Virus record (IMG/VR): IMGVR_UViG_3300035698_024506 | Location: 1 to 20,902 of that record | DNA from: a virus | Direction: 5' to 3' (one strand) | Length of the DNA: 20,902 nucleotides | Part shown: positions 1 to 8,713 of the stretch, in pieces | Position numbering within the stretch: position 1 is the first letter of the stretch | Layout: each line of letters begins with the position of its first letter | Notes under the pieces: model-generated | The model's input: only the letters and a program-made list of their open reading frames with translations | What the model was told of the DNA's origin: nothing | The model's database searches: none | Made by a program: the position numbers and the translations under genes

Positions 1-218
1 GACTGTAATGCAGGTGGTAAATTAGAAATCTGAGAAGCTTCTTGCATTGGAATCCCTAAGGCCTCTAACCCGCTTGATATTTTTTCCGCCTGCCTTTTTT
101 GAATCATCTTATTCATTTTATCTTGTAATAACGTCTGCAAACCCTGGCCAAGCCCAGTTCCTAGTGATGCTCCTAATGCAGATGTTCTACTTTGTCCTGG
201 AAGTATTTGTATTGCCAT
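1..218 (-). CDS. Virion-associated protein, N-terminal part (runs off left edge)
   Basis: About 72 codons are visible, starting ATG at 218 and continuing past base 1. The start MAIQILPGQSRTSALGAS is followed by a Gly/Leu-rich stretch (GTGLGQGLQTLL) and a basic, Gln-rich helix (KMNKMIQKRQAEK). A good SD (AAAGG) lies upstream, 12 bases past the stop of the neighbouring ejection-like gene. Small proteins with this 'Gly-rich start, then amphipathic Gln/Lys helix' layout are common near the ends of podovirus structural operons and are often internal virion or tail proteins. That assignment is by position and composition only. The C-terminal part is not in the window. Confidence 0.6.
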   Translation of the reverse strand, partial: MAIQILPGQSRTSALGASLGTGLGQGLQTLLQDKMNKMIQKRQAEKISSGLEALGIPMQEASQISNLPPALQ

Positions 219-230
219 AACTAAACCTTT

Positions 231-833
231 CTATAGACCTGCTAAAAGAGGCAACAAACTCATTAAAGATGATGCTCCTGCTCCAAAAAGGCCCTGGCTG
301 GCTGGTGAATATCCAGTATCAAATCTTGGCTGTAAACCTAGACCAAGTTTTTGCATACCACCCTGTTGCCTTAGGGCTGCCAATTGTGCCTCTAAATCAG
401 ATCCAGCCCTTCCTAGTGAAGATTCAAACGCACTAGATCGTTGTCCTCCAGCACCCATCGAGGTAAATCTTTCAGCAAGTGATGGAATTGTGTCTTCTTG
501 AAATCTCTTTCTTGCTAGTCCCTCTACTCCGTCCATTCCAGTTTGTTCTTGGCCCTGCTGCATAAGTTGATCTAACGTTGATTGTTGTTCTGGTGTGAAT
601 CTTTGAATCTGTTGTTCTTTTGCTGGATCTCCAAGAAAGAGTTTAGACAAACCCTTACCACCCAATAAACTTGCAATTGCTGCTCCTCCACCTAACAAAC
701 TTCCAATCCCTGTTCCTCCGCCTAAAACTTTTTTTAACCCTGGTATATTTTTTCCTGCAATTTTTCCAGCTAGTCCACCAATCCCTCCACCACCTGTTAA
801 CATTCCTAATATCGCCAATAAAGGAAGTGCCAT
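231..833 (-). CDS. Putative internal virion / DNA-ejection protein
   Basis: 200 residues with an SD (AAAGGAG) 6 bases before the ATG. Residues 1-66 are strongly Gly/Leu/Ile-rich and hydrophobic (GMLTGGGGIGGLAGKIAG, then GGGTGIGSLLGGG), which suggests membrane insertion. The middle is a Gln-rich helix (EQQSTLDQLMQQGQEQ). The C-terminal part has RSSAFESSLGRAGSDLEAQL followed by GLGLQPRFDT, a pattern I associate with ejection or pilot-like proteins of podoviruses and related phages; no database search supports this. It lies between a conserved virion protein and the left-edge gene, at the tail end of the structural operon. A role in the injected protein set is inferred from the hydrophobic glycine-rich start and position. 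Confidence 0.5.
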   Translation of the reverse strand: MALPLLAILGMLTGGGGIGGLAGKIAGKNIPGLKKVLGGGTGIGSLLGGGAAIASLLGGKGLSKLFLGDPAKEQQIQRFTPEQQSTLDQLMQQGQEQTGMDGVEGLARKRFQEDTIPSLAERFTSMGAGGQRSSAFESSLGRAGSDLEAQLAALRQQGGMQKLGLGLQPRFDTGYSPASQGLFGAGASSLMSLLPLLAGL

Positions 834-860
834 TAAAGCTCCTTTTCTAGGTTTAGAAGT

Positions 861-1397
861 TTAAAATTTAATCCACTCTAAAATAACATATGTAATCGTA
901 AAAGCAGTAAGGTCAATACCAGTTTCGATACGAACATAAGTATCGTCTAAGTATAATTGTACATTATTGGCATCGGTCGGAGAAGCAAGTGGTAATGGTA
1001 TATATTCTAATCCTGTTGGATTGCTTGATGCACCGTATATACGTGTAAATATAGTGTTTGCATCGCAATTAATGCCATGCGCAACAGTTTTTTCTGCTGT
1101 ATCAAGAAGCGCACCAAAATTAATTACTTTTCTATAAACCTGTCTAAAGTCAGGAGTTGTTCCACTTAAAGAAGTAAGACCAGGCTTCGGAAAGAACTTC
1201 TGACCATTTACAAACTCATCAGTATTGTAATATCCAGTATCTTTAACATTAAGTGTAACTGCCATAGTATTAAGATTCTGATAGAGACGAACCATAAGTT
1301 CTTTAAACTCAGGGCTTGTAACCTCTGTTGAATAGATTTCAGTCGGATCCCAAATATTAGTCGTTGGTACAAATGCGCCTATCTCATTATTAGCCAT
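861..1397 (-). CDS. Conserved virion structural protein, function unknown
   Basis: 178 residues. The start codon overlaps the stop of the upstream tail gene by one base (TAATG), so the two are translationally coupled. The sequence has no signal peptide or membrane span. It opens with MANNEIGAFVPTTNIWDP, then VTSPEFKELMVRLYQNLN, and later a beta-rich C-terminal half ending ITYVILEWIKF. The look is of a small beta-structured virion protein such as a tail-tip or head-tail accessory protein, but I do not recognise a named family. Its place directly after the large tail protein and before the ejection-like gene supports a tail role. Function is not assigned. Confidence 0.6.
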   Translation of the reverse strand: MANNEIGAFVPTTNIWDPTEIYSTEVTSPEFKELMVRLYQNLNTMAVTLNVKDTGYYNTDEFVNGQKFFPKPGLTSLSGTTPDFRQVYRKVINFGALLDTAEKTVAHGINCDANTIFTRIYGASSNPTGLEYIPLPLASPTDANNVQLYLDDTYVRIETGIDLTAFTITYVILEWIKF

Positions 1398-3652
1398 TAA
1401 CTAAGCCTTCCAGTTGAAGACACATTAAGTATGAAACCCTCTAATTGAAAGTCAGACCCAGCAACAGAAGCATCTAACATTTGAGTATCGCTTAAATAAA
1501 GTCTCAACTGGACACCATCTCCCTCTGTTGCGCAATAAATTCTATGCCACAACATGTCTTGAGACGCCTCTAAAGGAACCGTAGCGTAGGGATAGGTTTC
1601 TAATACATTTGTTCCTAGTATGGAACCTGAAACCATTCCATCATTAACCATTGAAACATTAGAAGAAGAAGCGAAGTAATCTACAGTTATACTTCCACTA
1701 GTGGTCTTCTGTACTCCGAAATCTATGCTATCAATTGAAACATTCTTACCTGTGCTTATAAATGGATTATATTTCTTAGTTAAAATATCTATACGCGAAA
1801 CACGAGCAATTACACCACCACCAGTATATGTTCCTGCAAAATCAGGTTCTTGAATAGTTATCTCGCCGACCGCTGTTGACGTAACTTGATAGATTTTATC
1901 ATTAATACCAGTAACACCTTGGCAGTTTGATATTTTAACAAAGTCATCTGTATCTAGATTATGATCTATAACAGCCATAGTAACTGTGTGACCAGCTCCG
2001 GCCGTAACATTCGTTGCTTGAAGTACACTTTCATTAGAAGAAATGTCAGTATCTATCTGGAAAACATATCCATGCTGATTTCCAGCTATAATTCTTCTAA
2101 ATTGAGGCTGTATTGTTCCACTATTCCATGCAAAATCAACTTCTTCCCATGTTAAATATGTAGAAGACCAAGTTGTTCCTGTCTGCTGCTCAAAAACACC
2201 AAAAGCTGTAATAGAATCATCATTAATAGCCCATGTTCCATCAATATAGTTATAAACTAGAACTTTATTTGGAAAAGTTTCTGCAAAATCATCTGAGCTA
2301 GAAGTTGGGAACGTCCAATAAACATTCTCTTTCAAATAATCTCTTATTCCAGCAACTCTAAGTGGACCGTCGTTATCGTTTCTAATCTCAAAGATTAAAT
2401 CAGATATTTCTTTGTCTATTCGCTCTACATTGGCTCCATTACAAGCGTGTATTCCAGTTGTACCTACAGTTAATACTGCCTTATCGAAAGGAACAGATGA
2501 AAATGTAGACTCCGAACCTAATTCAGTATTTATCTTTTGCCATATAAATGGTTGAACAGCGTTTCCAGTATATGCAAGCTCCCAAGTAGACCTCTCAAAA
2601 TAAACAATCAGCCTATCTTTAATGAATTCTGCTCCAATTATCTCTTCTTTTGTTGAAGCGTCTATCCATCCACCGCCAGTTGCACCAGCCTGATTTGGTT
2701 CATAATATGCACTTGCAGCTATAGGGCTACCGTTATGGGAAAACCTACAACGATTAGGATGTGCAGTATTTGTACCAACCCCACCACCACCATCATTTTC
2801 TATTGTATTTAGAAGTATAAGACGATCTTTAAATGGAAGAACAATCCTTGCTGTTCTTACAAAGTTTGCACCAACCAAGAATATAGGCTGAAAAGTTGTC
2901 CATCCAGTGATACCAGTTCCATCATAGCGCCACATTGGATCGTCTGTAGCAGCGGCTGGAACAGTGGCCTGAAAATTAGTAACAAACATTAGGTTTACAT
3001 CAGAAGTGGCTCCGCGCCAATTGGTTACTTTAAAGAAGTTTGCATCATCTCCATTGAATTGACTTCCTGCTGTTGGACCCATCCTTAACCATGAGTCTCC
3101 AGAGTATTGATAGGCAAATTGCGTATCAAAAGCTATTGCTGGACGATCATTTAATGTATTCGTTTCCCAGTTAACTAATCCCATTACAGATTCTGCTGGA
3201 TAGAAGTAGATTTGTGTATTGATAGTTGCACCAACAAAATTATACGCACCAGTTGTTGTATCAAGCGTCATGGTTGTAGCAGCACCAGTTGTATACATTA
3301 CGGCAGGTGTACCAGTTTGATAAACAGTAAAGATCTCTCCACCAATAGAAAAGAGCTGACCTATCTTAAATAGATTACCTGGAACAGTTCCATTAGCATC
3401 TCCAGATCCGTCTGTCGTTCCTACTTTAGCTCCACCAGTAAGTGCAATTCTCAGTCTAGAAAATAAAGGCTGTGTTAATGCGCTTGTCCACCCGGCACCA
3501 GTATAAAGAGAGCCAAATCTTTTTTTAATCTGGCCCTCATGAATGTATGCATTTTTCATTCTTGCAAAGGCATTCTCTGGAAGCATCCATGGCCGAAGAT
3601 CCGTTCTTAGGCCATCCTTAATAGGAGCAATTAAGAAACGGTTTTGTGCCAT
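1397..3652 (-). CDS. Large tail protein, probable tail nozzle/tubular-type
   Basis: 751 residues from the ATG at 3652 (MAQNRFLIAPIKDGLRTDLR). An in-frame ATG ten codons upstream is less likely: the 3652 start has an SD (AGGAA) and sits two bases after the stop of the upstream fibre gene. The start 'I..GL.TDLRPWMLPENAFARMKNA' with the following KKRFGS is typical in style of podovirus tail hub or nozzle proteins, where a short 'input data and rules' N-terminus leads into a beta-propeller-like body rich in W, G and aromatic strands. Around residues 540-605 there is an FCCH-like beta module (IDHNLDTDDFVKI, INDKIYQVTS) also seen in the structural protein at 5823-6809. Homology to P22 gp10 or T7 gp12 is a guess from size, order and style. 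Confidence 0.55.
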   Translation of the reverse strand: MAQNRFLIAPIKDGLRTDLRPWMLPENAFARMKNAYIHEGQIKKRFGSLYTGAGWTSALTQPLFSRLRIALTGGAKVGTTDGSGDANGTVPGNLFKIGQLFSIGGEIFTVYQTGTPAVMYTTGAATTMTLDTTTGAYNFVGATINTQIYFYPAESVMGLVNWETNTLNDRPAIAFDTQFAYQYSGDSWLRMGPTAGSQFNGDDANFFKVTNWRGATSDVNLMFVTNFQATVPAAATDDPMWRYDGTGITGWTTFQPIFLVGANFVRTARIVLPFKDRLILLNTIENDGGGGVGTNTAHPNRCRFSHNGSPIAASAYYEPNQAGATGGGWIDASTKEEIIGAEFIKDRLIVYFERSTWELAYTGNAVQPFIWQKINTELGSESTFSSVPFDKAVLTVGTTGIHACNGANVERIDKEISDLIFEIRNDNDGPLRVAGIRDYLKENVYWTFPTSSSDDFAETFPNKVLVYNYIDGTWAINDDSITAFGVFEQQTGTTWSSTYLTWEEVDFAWNSGTIQPQFRRIIAGNQHGYVFQIDTDISSNESVLQATNVTAGAGHTVTMAVIDHNLDTDDFVKISNCQGVTGINDKIYQVTSTAVGEITIQEPDFAGTYTGGGVIARVSRIDILTKKYNPFISTGKNVSIDSIDFGVQKTTSGSITVDYFASSSNVSMVNDGMVSGSILGTNVLETYPYATVPLEASQDMLWHRIYCATEGDGVQLRLYLSDTQMLDASVAGSDFQLEGFILNVSSTGRLS

Positions 3653-3654
3653 GA

Positions 3655-4215
3655 TTAAATTCCTATAGCAAGATAGTACCAATTTCTAGGACCGTTATCG
3701 CTAGCATTATAAACAGTCACCTTAGTTAAATCGTTGGATTGATAGTAAAGGGTTCCTGAGTCGCCAGAACCTCCCTTTCTCGTTACCAAAACATTATACA
3801 CAGCAGCAAAAGCAATAGTTGAATCAAAATTAACATTGGCTGAGGTGTTGGCGGCGACACTTGAGGTTCCCCATTTAATAAGTATTCCAGATGGAAGCCT
3901 GGTCCATCCATTAGCGTTCTGTGTAGACGAAGTAAATTCTGTAACTGTTCCGTCGCTTTCATTTCTAATGAACAATTCTGCGACACCAGAAAGCGCGGAT
4001 TGTTTCGCATAGATAGCTTTTTCATTTGCAGCAACTGTTACGTCCGCACCTTGCTCTGGAAAGCTAACGTGTTTGTGCTTTCCTTCATCTGCATCAGCAA
4101 ATGTCGCATGGTTAACTTCAATTAACGTCTGAATAGCTGCAAAGTTTCCTAGAATATCAGCTTGAGATTGTGATAGAAGGTCTCCGGCTGCTGGTATTGT
4201 GTTACTATATGCCAT
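3655..4215 (-). CDS. Short tail fibre with gp53-like C-terminal knob
   Basis: 186 residues, SD CAGGAA upstream of the ATG. The N-terminal 50 residues (DLLSQSQADILGNFAAIQTL, then GKHKHVSF) form a linker found in short fibre proteins that attach to the tail. The C-terminal 80 residues carry the signature of the gp53-like fibre knob: WTRLPSGILIKWGT, then a beta strand with FDSTIAFAAVYNVLVT, ending NWYYLAIGI. Such knobs form trimers that bind the host surface. The gene sits between the putative connector and the large tail protein. Receptor binding is inferred from the family; the receptor is unknown. Confidence 0.75.
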   Translation of the reverse strand: MAYSNTIPAAGDLLSQSQADILGNFAAIQTLIEVNHATFADADEGKHKHVSFPEQGADVTVAANEKAIYAKQSALSGVAELFIRNESDGTVTEFTSSTQNANGWTRLPSGILIKWGTSSVAANTSANVNFDSTIAFAAVYNVLVTRKGGSGDSGTLYYQSNDLTKVTVYNASDNGPRNWYYLAIGI

Positions 4216-4232
4216 AATTAATTCCTGTTCAT

Positions 4233-5201
4233 TTAAAATTTATCAAATGGTGCAGCTGAACCATCTACATAAATAGTAGACGTTCGTTCTTTTGTTTGTT
4301 GATCTATAGTTCTTCTATTGATTAATATTTCTTGCTTATTAAATTCAGGCATTATCAATGCAACACTTTCCATATCCATACGATCTTCAAATATCTTCTT
4401 TGCTGATCCATAGGCGATGTATTGCCACCACTGTGAGAGTTCGGGCATAGAAGCGGCATCAAGCAACTCTGCTGGTCTAACTGCAACTTCCAATTCAACC
4501 CTGTATGGCTGATCTGGAACAGGCCTAAAAGTTAAGTCATTATTGTAGTATAAGATTGTAGTTGGTTTTCCTGCAACGTAAGAATTGTGATGACTATTAA
4601 CACTGTATCCAACACCAGGAGCAGCATCAAAAGTTATATCATATACTCCGGTAGTATAATTAATCGTACTTGCTGCACCTACATCACCAGTGAATGTTCC
4701 AGTACCATCGTTTGGATCGTTTGGTACATCGCGCATTGTTAAACCGGTAGTATCGGTAGCAATAGATGAAAATGAGATATGATTTCTTAAAGAAGGTATA
4801 CCAGTAAGAGTACCTGTATAATTAACAGTAACTCCATCTCCAGTAGCAATTGATTCTATATTAGCTTGCTGTGGATATAACGAAAAAAACTGCTCACGAT
4901 TTTGTGTAAATAATTGCTTATATCCATCTACATATGAATTGTCATAAACGTTCGTATACAAATTATCAAAATTCGTAACGATGTCGTCATTTGAATATGT
5001 ATCTATGAATGGCTCTGTATAAAAAACTAAAGTAGTTCTTAGTGAGAATGTTCTTAAATGTTCAGGGAAATCATATAGAACAAATGAATTAACGTATTCA
5101 TCTATAGAATCATTAGATATCTGTGAAGTAGAAGGAGACCTAGTTAGCCTTCTAATCTTAATTCTTATTCGATCTAACGTAGAAAGAGTATTATCAGGCA
5201 T
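4233..5201 (-). CDS. Putative head-tail connector / tail accessory protein
   Basis: 322 residues, SD AAGGGGA before the ATG. The first 70 residues are helical and basic (RIRIKIRRLTRSPSTSQI, SIDEYVNSFVLYDFPEHLR), then a beta-rich middle with a possible loop domain (residues about 115-195), and a helical end with PAELLDAASMPELSQWWQYI and KKIFEDRMDMES. This arrangement resembles the adaptor proteins that dock onto the portal in podoviruses (P22 gp4-type), though it is longer than gp4. Its position between capsid genes and tail genes fits. I am confident it is a real virion gene, less so of the adaptor role. Confidence 0.5.
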   Translation of the reverse strand: MPDNTLSTLDRIRIKIRRLTRSPSTSQISNDSIDEYVNSFVLYDFPEHLRTFSLRTTLVFYTEPFIDTYSNDDIVTNFDNLYTNVYDNSYVDGYKQLFTQNREQFFSLYPQQANIESIATGDGVTVNYTGTLTGIPSLRNHISFSSIATDTTGLTMRDVPNDPNDGTGTFTGDVGAASTINYTTGVYDITFDAAPGVGYSVNSHHNSYVAGKPTTILYYNNDLTFRPVPDQPYRVELEVAVRPAELLDAASMPELSQWWQYIAYGSAKKIFEDRMDMESVALIMPEFNKQEILINRRTIDQQTKERTSTIYVDGSAAPFDKF

Positions 5202-5283
5202 TTCGAATCCCCTTTTATTTCAACTTATACATCCCAGTTATCTTTAATAGTATCAATCAAACTAGTAAAATTACTCAACACAA

Positions 5284-5718
5284 CTAGTAAATTTTCTCAA
5301 CATTAATGATCCTAGATGGTTCATTTACAAATTCATCTACATCCACAAACTCTAAACTCTGGAAACCAAAGCGTCTTACTTTTTGCCCTACCTTCATAGA
5401 TACAGCTCCTGTTTCGTCTTTTGTATAACCATGAACAGGATAACTTCCATTATTATTTAAATGTTTTGCTACACCCAAAGGCAACGTATAAACCTTACCG
5501 TCCATCAAAGTAAATGTTTCAACCTGGTCTTCTTTATATTTCTTATAAGAGAAACTTAGCTGACCACCAGGAACTTCATAAAACTTAAAGATCCCCTTAA
5601 CCTTTTCTCTATCTTTGTCTCTTTGAAACCTTAAATTAGGTTTCTTCTTTCTTGATGTAGCCTTTGTGGCAACTACTTCACTATCTTTTATCTCAACTAC
5701 TTCATTCTCTTTAGACAT
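5284..5718 (-). CDS. Conserved phage structural-region protein, unknown function
   Basis: 144 residues from the ATG at 5718, chosen because AAAGGG lies five bases before it; an in-frame ATG at 5793 lacks such a site and would add 25 residues of no clear character. The first 40 residues are charged and probably disordered (MSKENEVVEIKDSEVVA, then a basic KKKPNLRFQRDKDREK). The rest is a compact beta domain: GIFKFYEVPGGQLSFSYKKY, DGKVYTLPLGVAKHLN, and VRRFGFQSLEFVD. The pattern recurs in my memory of capsid-neighbour proteins of podovirus-like phages, but no function is known to me. It lies between the FCCH-domain structural gene and the connector. Confidence 0.55.
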   Translation of the reverse strand: MSKENEVVEIKDSEVVATKATSRKKKPNLRFQRDKDREKVKGIFKFYEVPGGQLSFSYKKYKEDQVETFTLMDGKVYTLPLGVAKHLNNNGSYPVHGYTKDETGAVSMKVGQKVRRFGFQSLEFVDVDEFVNEPSRIINVEKIY

Positions 5719-5822
5719 TTTAACCCTTTCTTTAATTGTTGATATGCGGCTTTCGAATACTGTCGGGAGCGTATGACTATACTCAAAAACCACATATCAA
5801 ACTTAGTCAATTAGATAAATCT

Positions 5823-6809
5823 TTATGCAATATCAGTTGCAAAAGACTTACCGGCTCTCCACTTAATCACGTCACCACTTGTTCCACCAGGACTTCCTAG
5901 TGCAATGGCAGCATCGCTGCTTGTTCCAAGAATCATACCGATAAATCCGGTATTCTCCATTGGTTCATCGCCTACAGGAATTACTTCCGCTGGCGTGAAT
6001 GGAACAGCTGCTGGTAATGGGAAATTAAATGCAGTGTATCCAGATGTATCAACACCTATTGAGAATGTTGATGCATCTACATAAGTAACTGTAACTAATT
6101 GCTCATTAAGTTGAATCATTCCACAGGCGGCAGAAACTCTCATTCTTACTTTGTCGCCAGTTGAATAACCATGATCAACAAGTGTAGTAACTACACCTGG
6201 GCTAGCTGCCGTAATGTTTGCAACAACACGTTTCTTAGGATTAAACATGTTATATACTTCAACATTAGGTGCTATGTAGCGATAGGTTCCAGCTGCACCA
6301 GCTACTACTCCAGGAGCAGTTGCTAATGTATTTGCTAGTCTGAAGCTCGTATCTAATGTAACTGTGTCAACAGAGAAATCTAAACCATTAAGATCTGTAT
6401 GGTCTGAATTCTGAATTCTAACAATGCTACCTGCAATAACTCTCCCTGTATCGCCCGTGCTGTACAGAGGTTGTGTTGCATTTGTTCCAGCTGTAACAGC
6501 AACTGCTGCACCTGGAGTTTTATCAGAAGAATCAACTAGGCTAATTCCTCTAAAAACTGAACCATTAAACCCAATTGCTGAGGTAGACATTGAAAGCGCC
6601 TGAGAAGCAGCTGCATGGAACTGGAGAACAGAGTCATCATCCGTCATCTCTCTCTGCCAATACCATTTAACTGAAGCCCACTGTGTGCTTGCTGCGATGT
6701 TAGTAAGATTATAAACCTCGACCCAATCTACATCGGACCTCAGTGCAATAATCTTATCAGTACCATCAGATGAAAAATCACCCTGTTGGAGAACTGTGTT
6801 ATAAGCCAT
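5823..6809 (-). CDS. Virion structural protein with FCCH-like beta modules
   Basis: 328 residues, SD AAAGGAAA, starting 15 bases after the major capsid gene. It is rich in Ala, Thr, Val and Gly. Two beta modules are visible: residues about 105-165 (SIVRIQNSD, LNGLDFSVDTVTLDTSF) and about 193-258 (VDHGYSTGDKVRMRVS, LNEQLVTVTYVDASTFSI). Both follow the 'HG-x-TGD-x-V ... LN ... F-x-V ... TF-x-(I/L)' pattern of FCCH-type domains common in phage virion proteins. The C-terminus ends GGTSGDVIKWRAGKSFATD. Immediately following the capsid gene, it is probably a head decoration or capsid-tail accessory protein. The exact place in the virion is inferred. Confidence 0.6.
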   Translation of the reverse strand: MAYNTVLQQGDFSSDGTDKIIALRSDVDWVEVYNLTNIAASTQWASVKWYWQREMTDDDSVLQFHAAASQALSMSTSAIGFNGSVFRGISLVDSSDKTPGAAVAVTAGTNATQPLYSTGDTGRVIAGSIVRIQNSDHTDLNGLDFSVDTVTLDTSFRLANTLATAPGVVAGAAGTYRYIAPNVEVYNMFNPKKRVVANITAASPGVVTTLVDHGYSTGDKVRMRVSAACGMIQLNEQLVTVTYVDASTFSIGVDTSGYTAFNFPLPAAVPFTPAEVIPVGDEPMENTGFIGMILGTSSDAAIALGSPGGTSGDVIKWRAGKSFATDIA

Positions 6810-6824
6810 TATAGTTTCCTTTTA

Positions 6825-7772
6825 TTATGCGAGGGTTGCTCTAAGATTGATAACCCACAAGTCATTGGTAATTCTAGGAACTTCCGCAAACTTGTAACCA
6901 ACTGATGCATTTAATGCAAGTGGACCATCATATATAGGTGGTCTGTATATAAAACTTGCACTGTATCCATCTTGTTCAATACTTGCATAAGCTTCCATAC
7001 CAACGCAGAAAATATTATATACATCTGCTCCAAGGTTGGATGCACTTTCTGTGACTGAACCAATTGAAGATACTAAGAATCTAAGGTTACCAATGGCACC
7101 CCATTCTGATCTCAATGCATTCATAGGTGATGGATATTGATTCTTTTGGATAAATCCTGAAACATTATCCAAGTCGCCTGTAAGCTGAGTTGAACAAAGA
7201 GCGAAGTAAGCATCACGTACAGGAGCTGTACCGAACTTATCGTCGCCTTCAATGTTGTCCATAATTGTATAGGCATCATTGTTCAATAATGTTCTAACAA
7301 CCTCATCAACATCACCACGTGATATTTCTGTTGGATTGTCACCATTAACACCTGAAGTACAGTTAATGAAACCTGCCGTAGCAGCCAACATGTCACGTGT
7401 AAGTTGATCTTCAGTCTGTCTCAACGAAACACCAAGTCTTTTTGCAGCTTCATTCAAGACAGGATCTTGAGATTGAAGAGTGACTTGCTCGTTAAGTTGA
7501 ATGTATGTTCCATAGAAACTTACTTTTGCATCGATATCTACAGCCGTAAGAGTCTGTGCTGGAGGTGTAACACCAGTATTACCAAGTGGTACCATTGCTG
7601 TATCAAGAGCGTTATAACGTCTCATACGCAAAGTTGTTCCGCCGTTCCTTGGCATGGTCTTTTTCATCGAAGGAATCTTATGAATAAGATTCGGTACTGG
7701 CACAGAGAGTAGCTTGTAGCTGAAACTCTGCTGCACAGGGGCAGACAGTACAGTCGTTGTTGTTATAGCCAT
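6825..7772 (-). CDS. Major capsid protein, N4-gp56 family
   Basis: 315 residues, SD AAGGA seven bases before the ATG. Conserved blocks of the N4-gp56 capsid family are clear: MPRNGGTTLRMRRYNALDTA (about residue 40), then TPPAQTLTAVDIDAKVSFYG, TYIQLNEQVTLQSQDPVLNE, AKRLGVSLRQTEDQLTRDM, and near the end YRPPIYDGPLALNASVGYKF and RITNDLWVINLRATLA. These proteins adopt the HK97 fold and build the icosahedral shell. The scaffold gene lies directly upstream, as usual. The gene has a 167-base leader containing three short hairpins, unlike the tightly packed neighbours, so it may be separately controlled for high expression. Confidence 0.93.
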   Translation of the reverse strand: MAITTTTVLSAPVQQSFSYKLLSVPVPNLIHKIPSMKKTMPRNGGTTLRMRRYNALDTAMVPLGNTGVTPPAQTLTAVDIDAKVSFYGTYIQLNEQVTLQSQDPVLNEAAKRLGVSLRQTEDQLTRDMLAATAGFINCTSGVNGDNPTEISRGDVDEVVRTLLNNDAYTIMDNIEGDDKFGTAPVRDAYFALCSTQLTGDLDNVSGFIQKNQYPSPMNALRSEWGAIGNLRFLVSSIGSVTESASNLGADVYNIFCVGMEAYASIEQDGYSASFIYRPPIYDGPLALNASVGYKFAEVPRITNDLWVINLRATLA

Positions 7773-7812
7773 TATTAGATCCTTAAGTTATAAATCACCT
7801 AAAATACAACTT

Positions 7813-7889
7813 AAGCTGGACGAGAGCTTGAAATCTGTCCGATCGGGAGGCGAACCCCGATACGCCAAAAACAATATGGGTGCGACCCA
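7813..7889 (-). promoter_or_regulatory. Structured leader of the major capsid gene
   Basis: The 167-base gap between the scaffold gene and the capsid gene holds three short hairpins: AAGCT/AGCTT (7813-7817 with 7825-7829), ATCGGG/CCCGAT (7842-7847 with 7856-7861, 8-base loop) and TGGGT/ACCCA (7877-7881 with 7885-7889, GCG loop). None is followed by a T run, so they do not look like terminators. They lie just upstream of the most highly expressed virion gene. An mRNA-stabilising or processing leader is the likely role, by inference. A promoter is not obvious. Confidence 0.45.
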
Positions 7890-7939
7890 AATGATAACGC
7901 TTAATCTATTCTACTTATTACTAACTTAAAATACAAAAA

Positions 7940-8713
7940 CTAATATCCTTTACTGGAATCTTCCATCTCTTTCCATAGTTGTTTCCTTAGTGCTGGAGTT
8001 AATCCATTTGCAAAAGCATTGGCCTTTGAAAGAGGAGATTCACCTTGTTGAGGCGAAACAGAAGCTAGAGGTTTAGGCTTTAGATTATTCTTTTTTGCTA
8101 TCTCACGCTCTGAACCAAAATTATCTTCTACGTGTATTCCTAGCTTCTTTATCATCTTATAGGCAGACACTGCCTTGCTGTATATGTCAGTAGTTGATGC
8201 TATTGATGAAGCTAATTCAGGCTCTGACTCTCTTAATCTTTTAATATTTTCTTCATTAACAACAGCATCAAAGTCAGTATATTTATTTTTTAGCTTAGAT
8301 TCTGTTGTTGTTAAATTGGCTTGCTGCTGATATCGATCTATGGTCTCTTGTTGTTTTTTAAGTTGTCTCTGAATTTTCTTATAATGTCGTCCTTCAAACA
8401 GGTCATCGTCAGCAAGGTCAACCTCAACCTCTTCTGTAACTTCTCTATCCGGCTTAACTTCTTTTCCGGCGTTTTCATATTCAAGAAGTTTTTTATAAGC
8501 GTCATTCCTCTCACGTTCAAGACGTTCCTTCTCTATTCTTAGTGCCTTAAAATTCATTTGCTGAGGAGATTCAACTACCGCATCTTCTGAAGCTGGTTCT
8601 GATTCAGTTGGTTCTTGCTGTTCAACTGTCTCTTCAATTAAAGGCTCTACTGTTGTTTCAACTTCTACTGTTTCCTCTGGAAGAGGTGGCATAGCAATTT
8701 CTTTTTCTACCAT
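7940..8713 (-). CDS. Capsid scaffolding protein
   Basis: 257 residues, starting on a TAATG overlap with the upstream gene and preceded by AAAGGAT. The first 50 residues are very acidic (PEETVEVETTVEPLIEETVE), followed by charged coiled-coil segments (residues about 55-80 ALRIEKERLERERNDAYKKL and 110-135 YKKIQRQLKKQQETIDRYQ). The C-terminus is basic and helical. An acidic, coiled-coil, low-complexity protein directly before an N4-gp56 capsid gene is the standard scaffold position. It would guide procapsid assembly and then leave. No protease domain is visible in it or in the neighbouring genes shown here. Confidence 0.8.
   Translation of the reverse strand: MVEKEIAMPPLPEETVEVETTVEPLIEETVEQQEPTESEPASEDAVVESPQQMNFKALRIEKERLERERNDAYKKLLEYENAGKEVKPDREVTEEVEVDLADDDLFEGRHYKKIQRQLKKQQETIDRYQQQANLTTTESKLKNKYTDFDAVVNEENIKRLRESEPELASSIASTTDIYSKAVSAYKMIKKLGIHVEDNFGSEREIAKKNNLKPKPLASVSPQQGESPLSKANAFANGLTPALRKQLWKEMEDSSKGY

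Noticed and set aside
3653-3682. Upstream ATG for the large tail protein
   Set aside because: The extra residues MVLSCYRNLI overlap the end of the fibre gene in another frame, while the ATG at 3652 has a well-placed SD.
7841-7866. GTTCG-containing stem-loop resembling a tRNA T-arm in the capsid leader
   Set aside because: The stem and loop lengths do not fit a T-arm, and no acceptor, D-arm or anticodon arm can be drawn around it.
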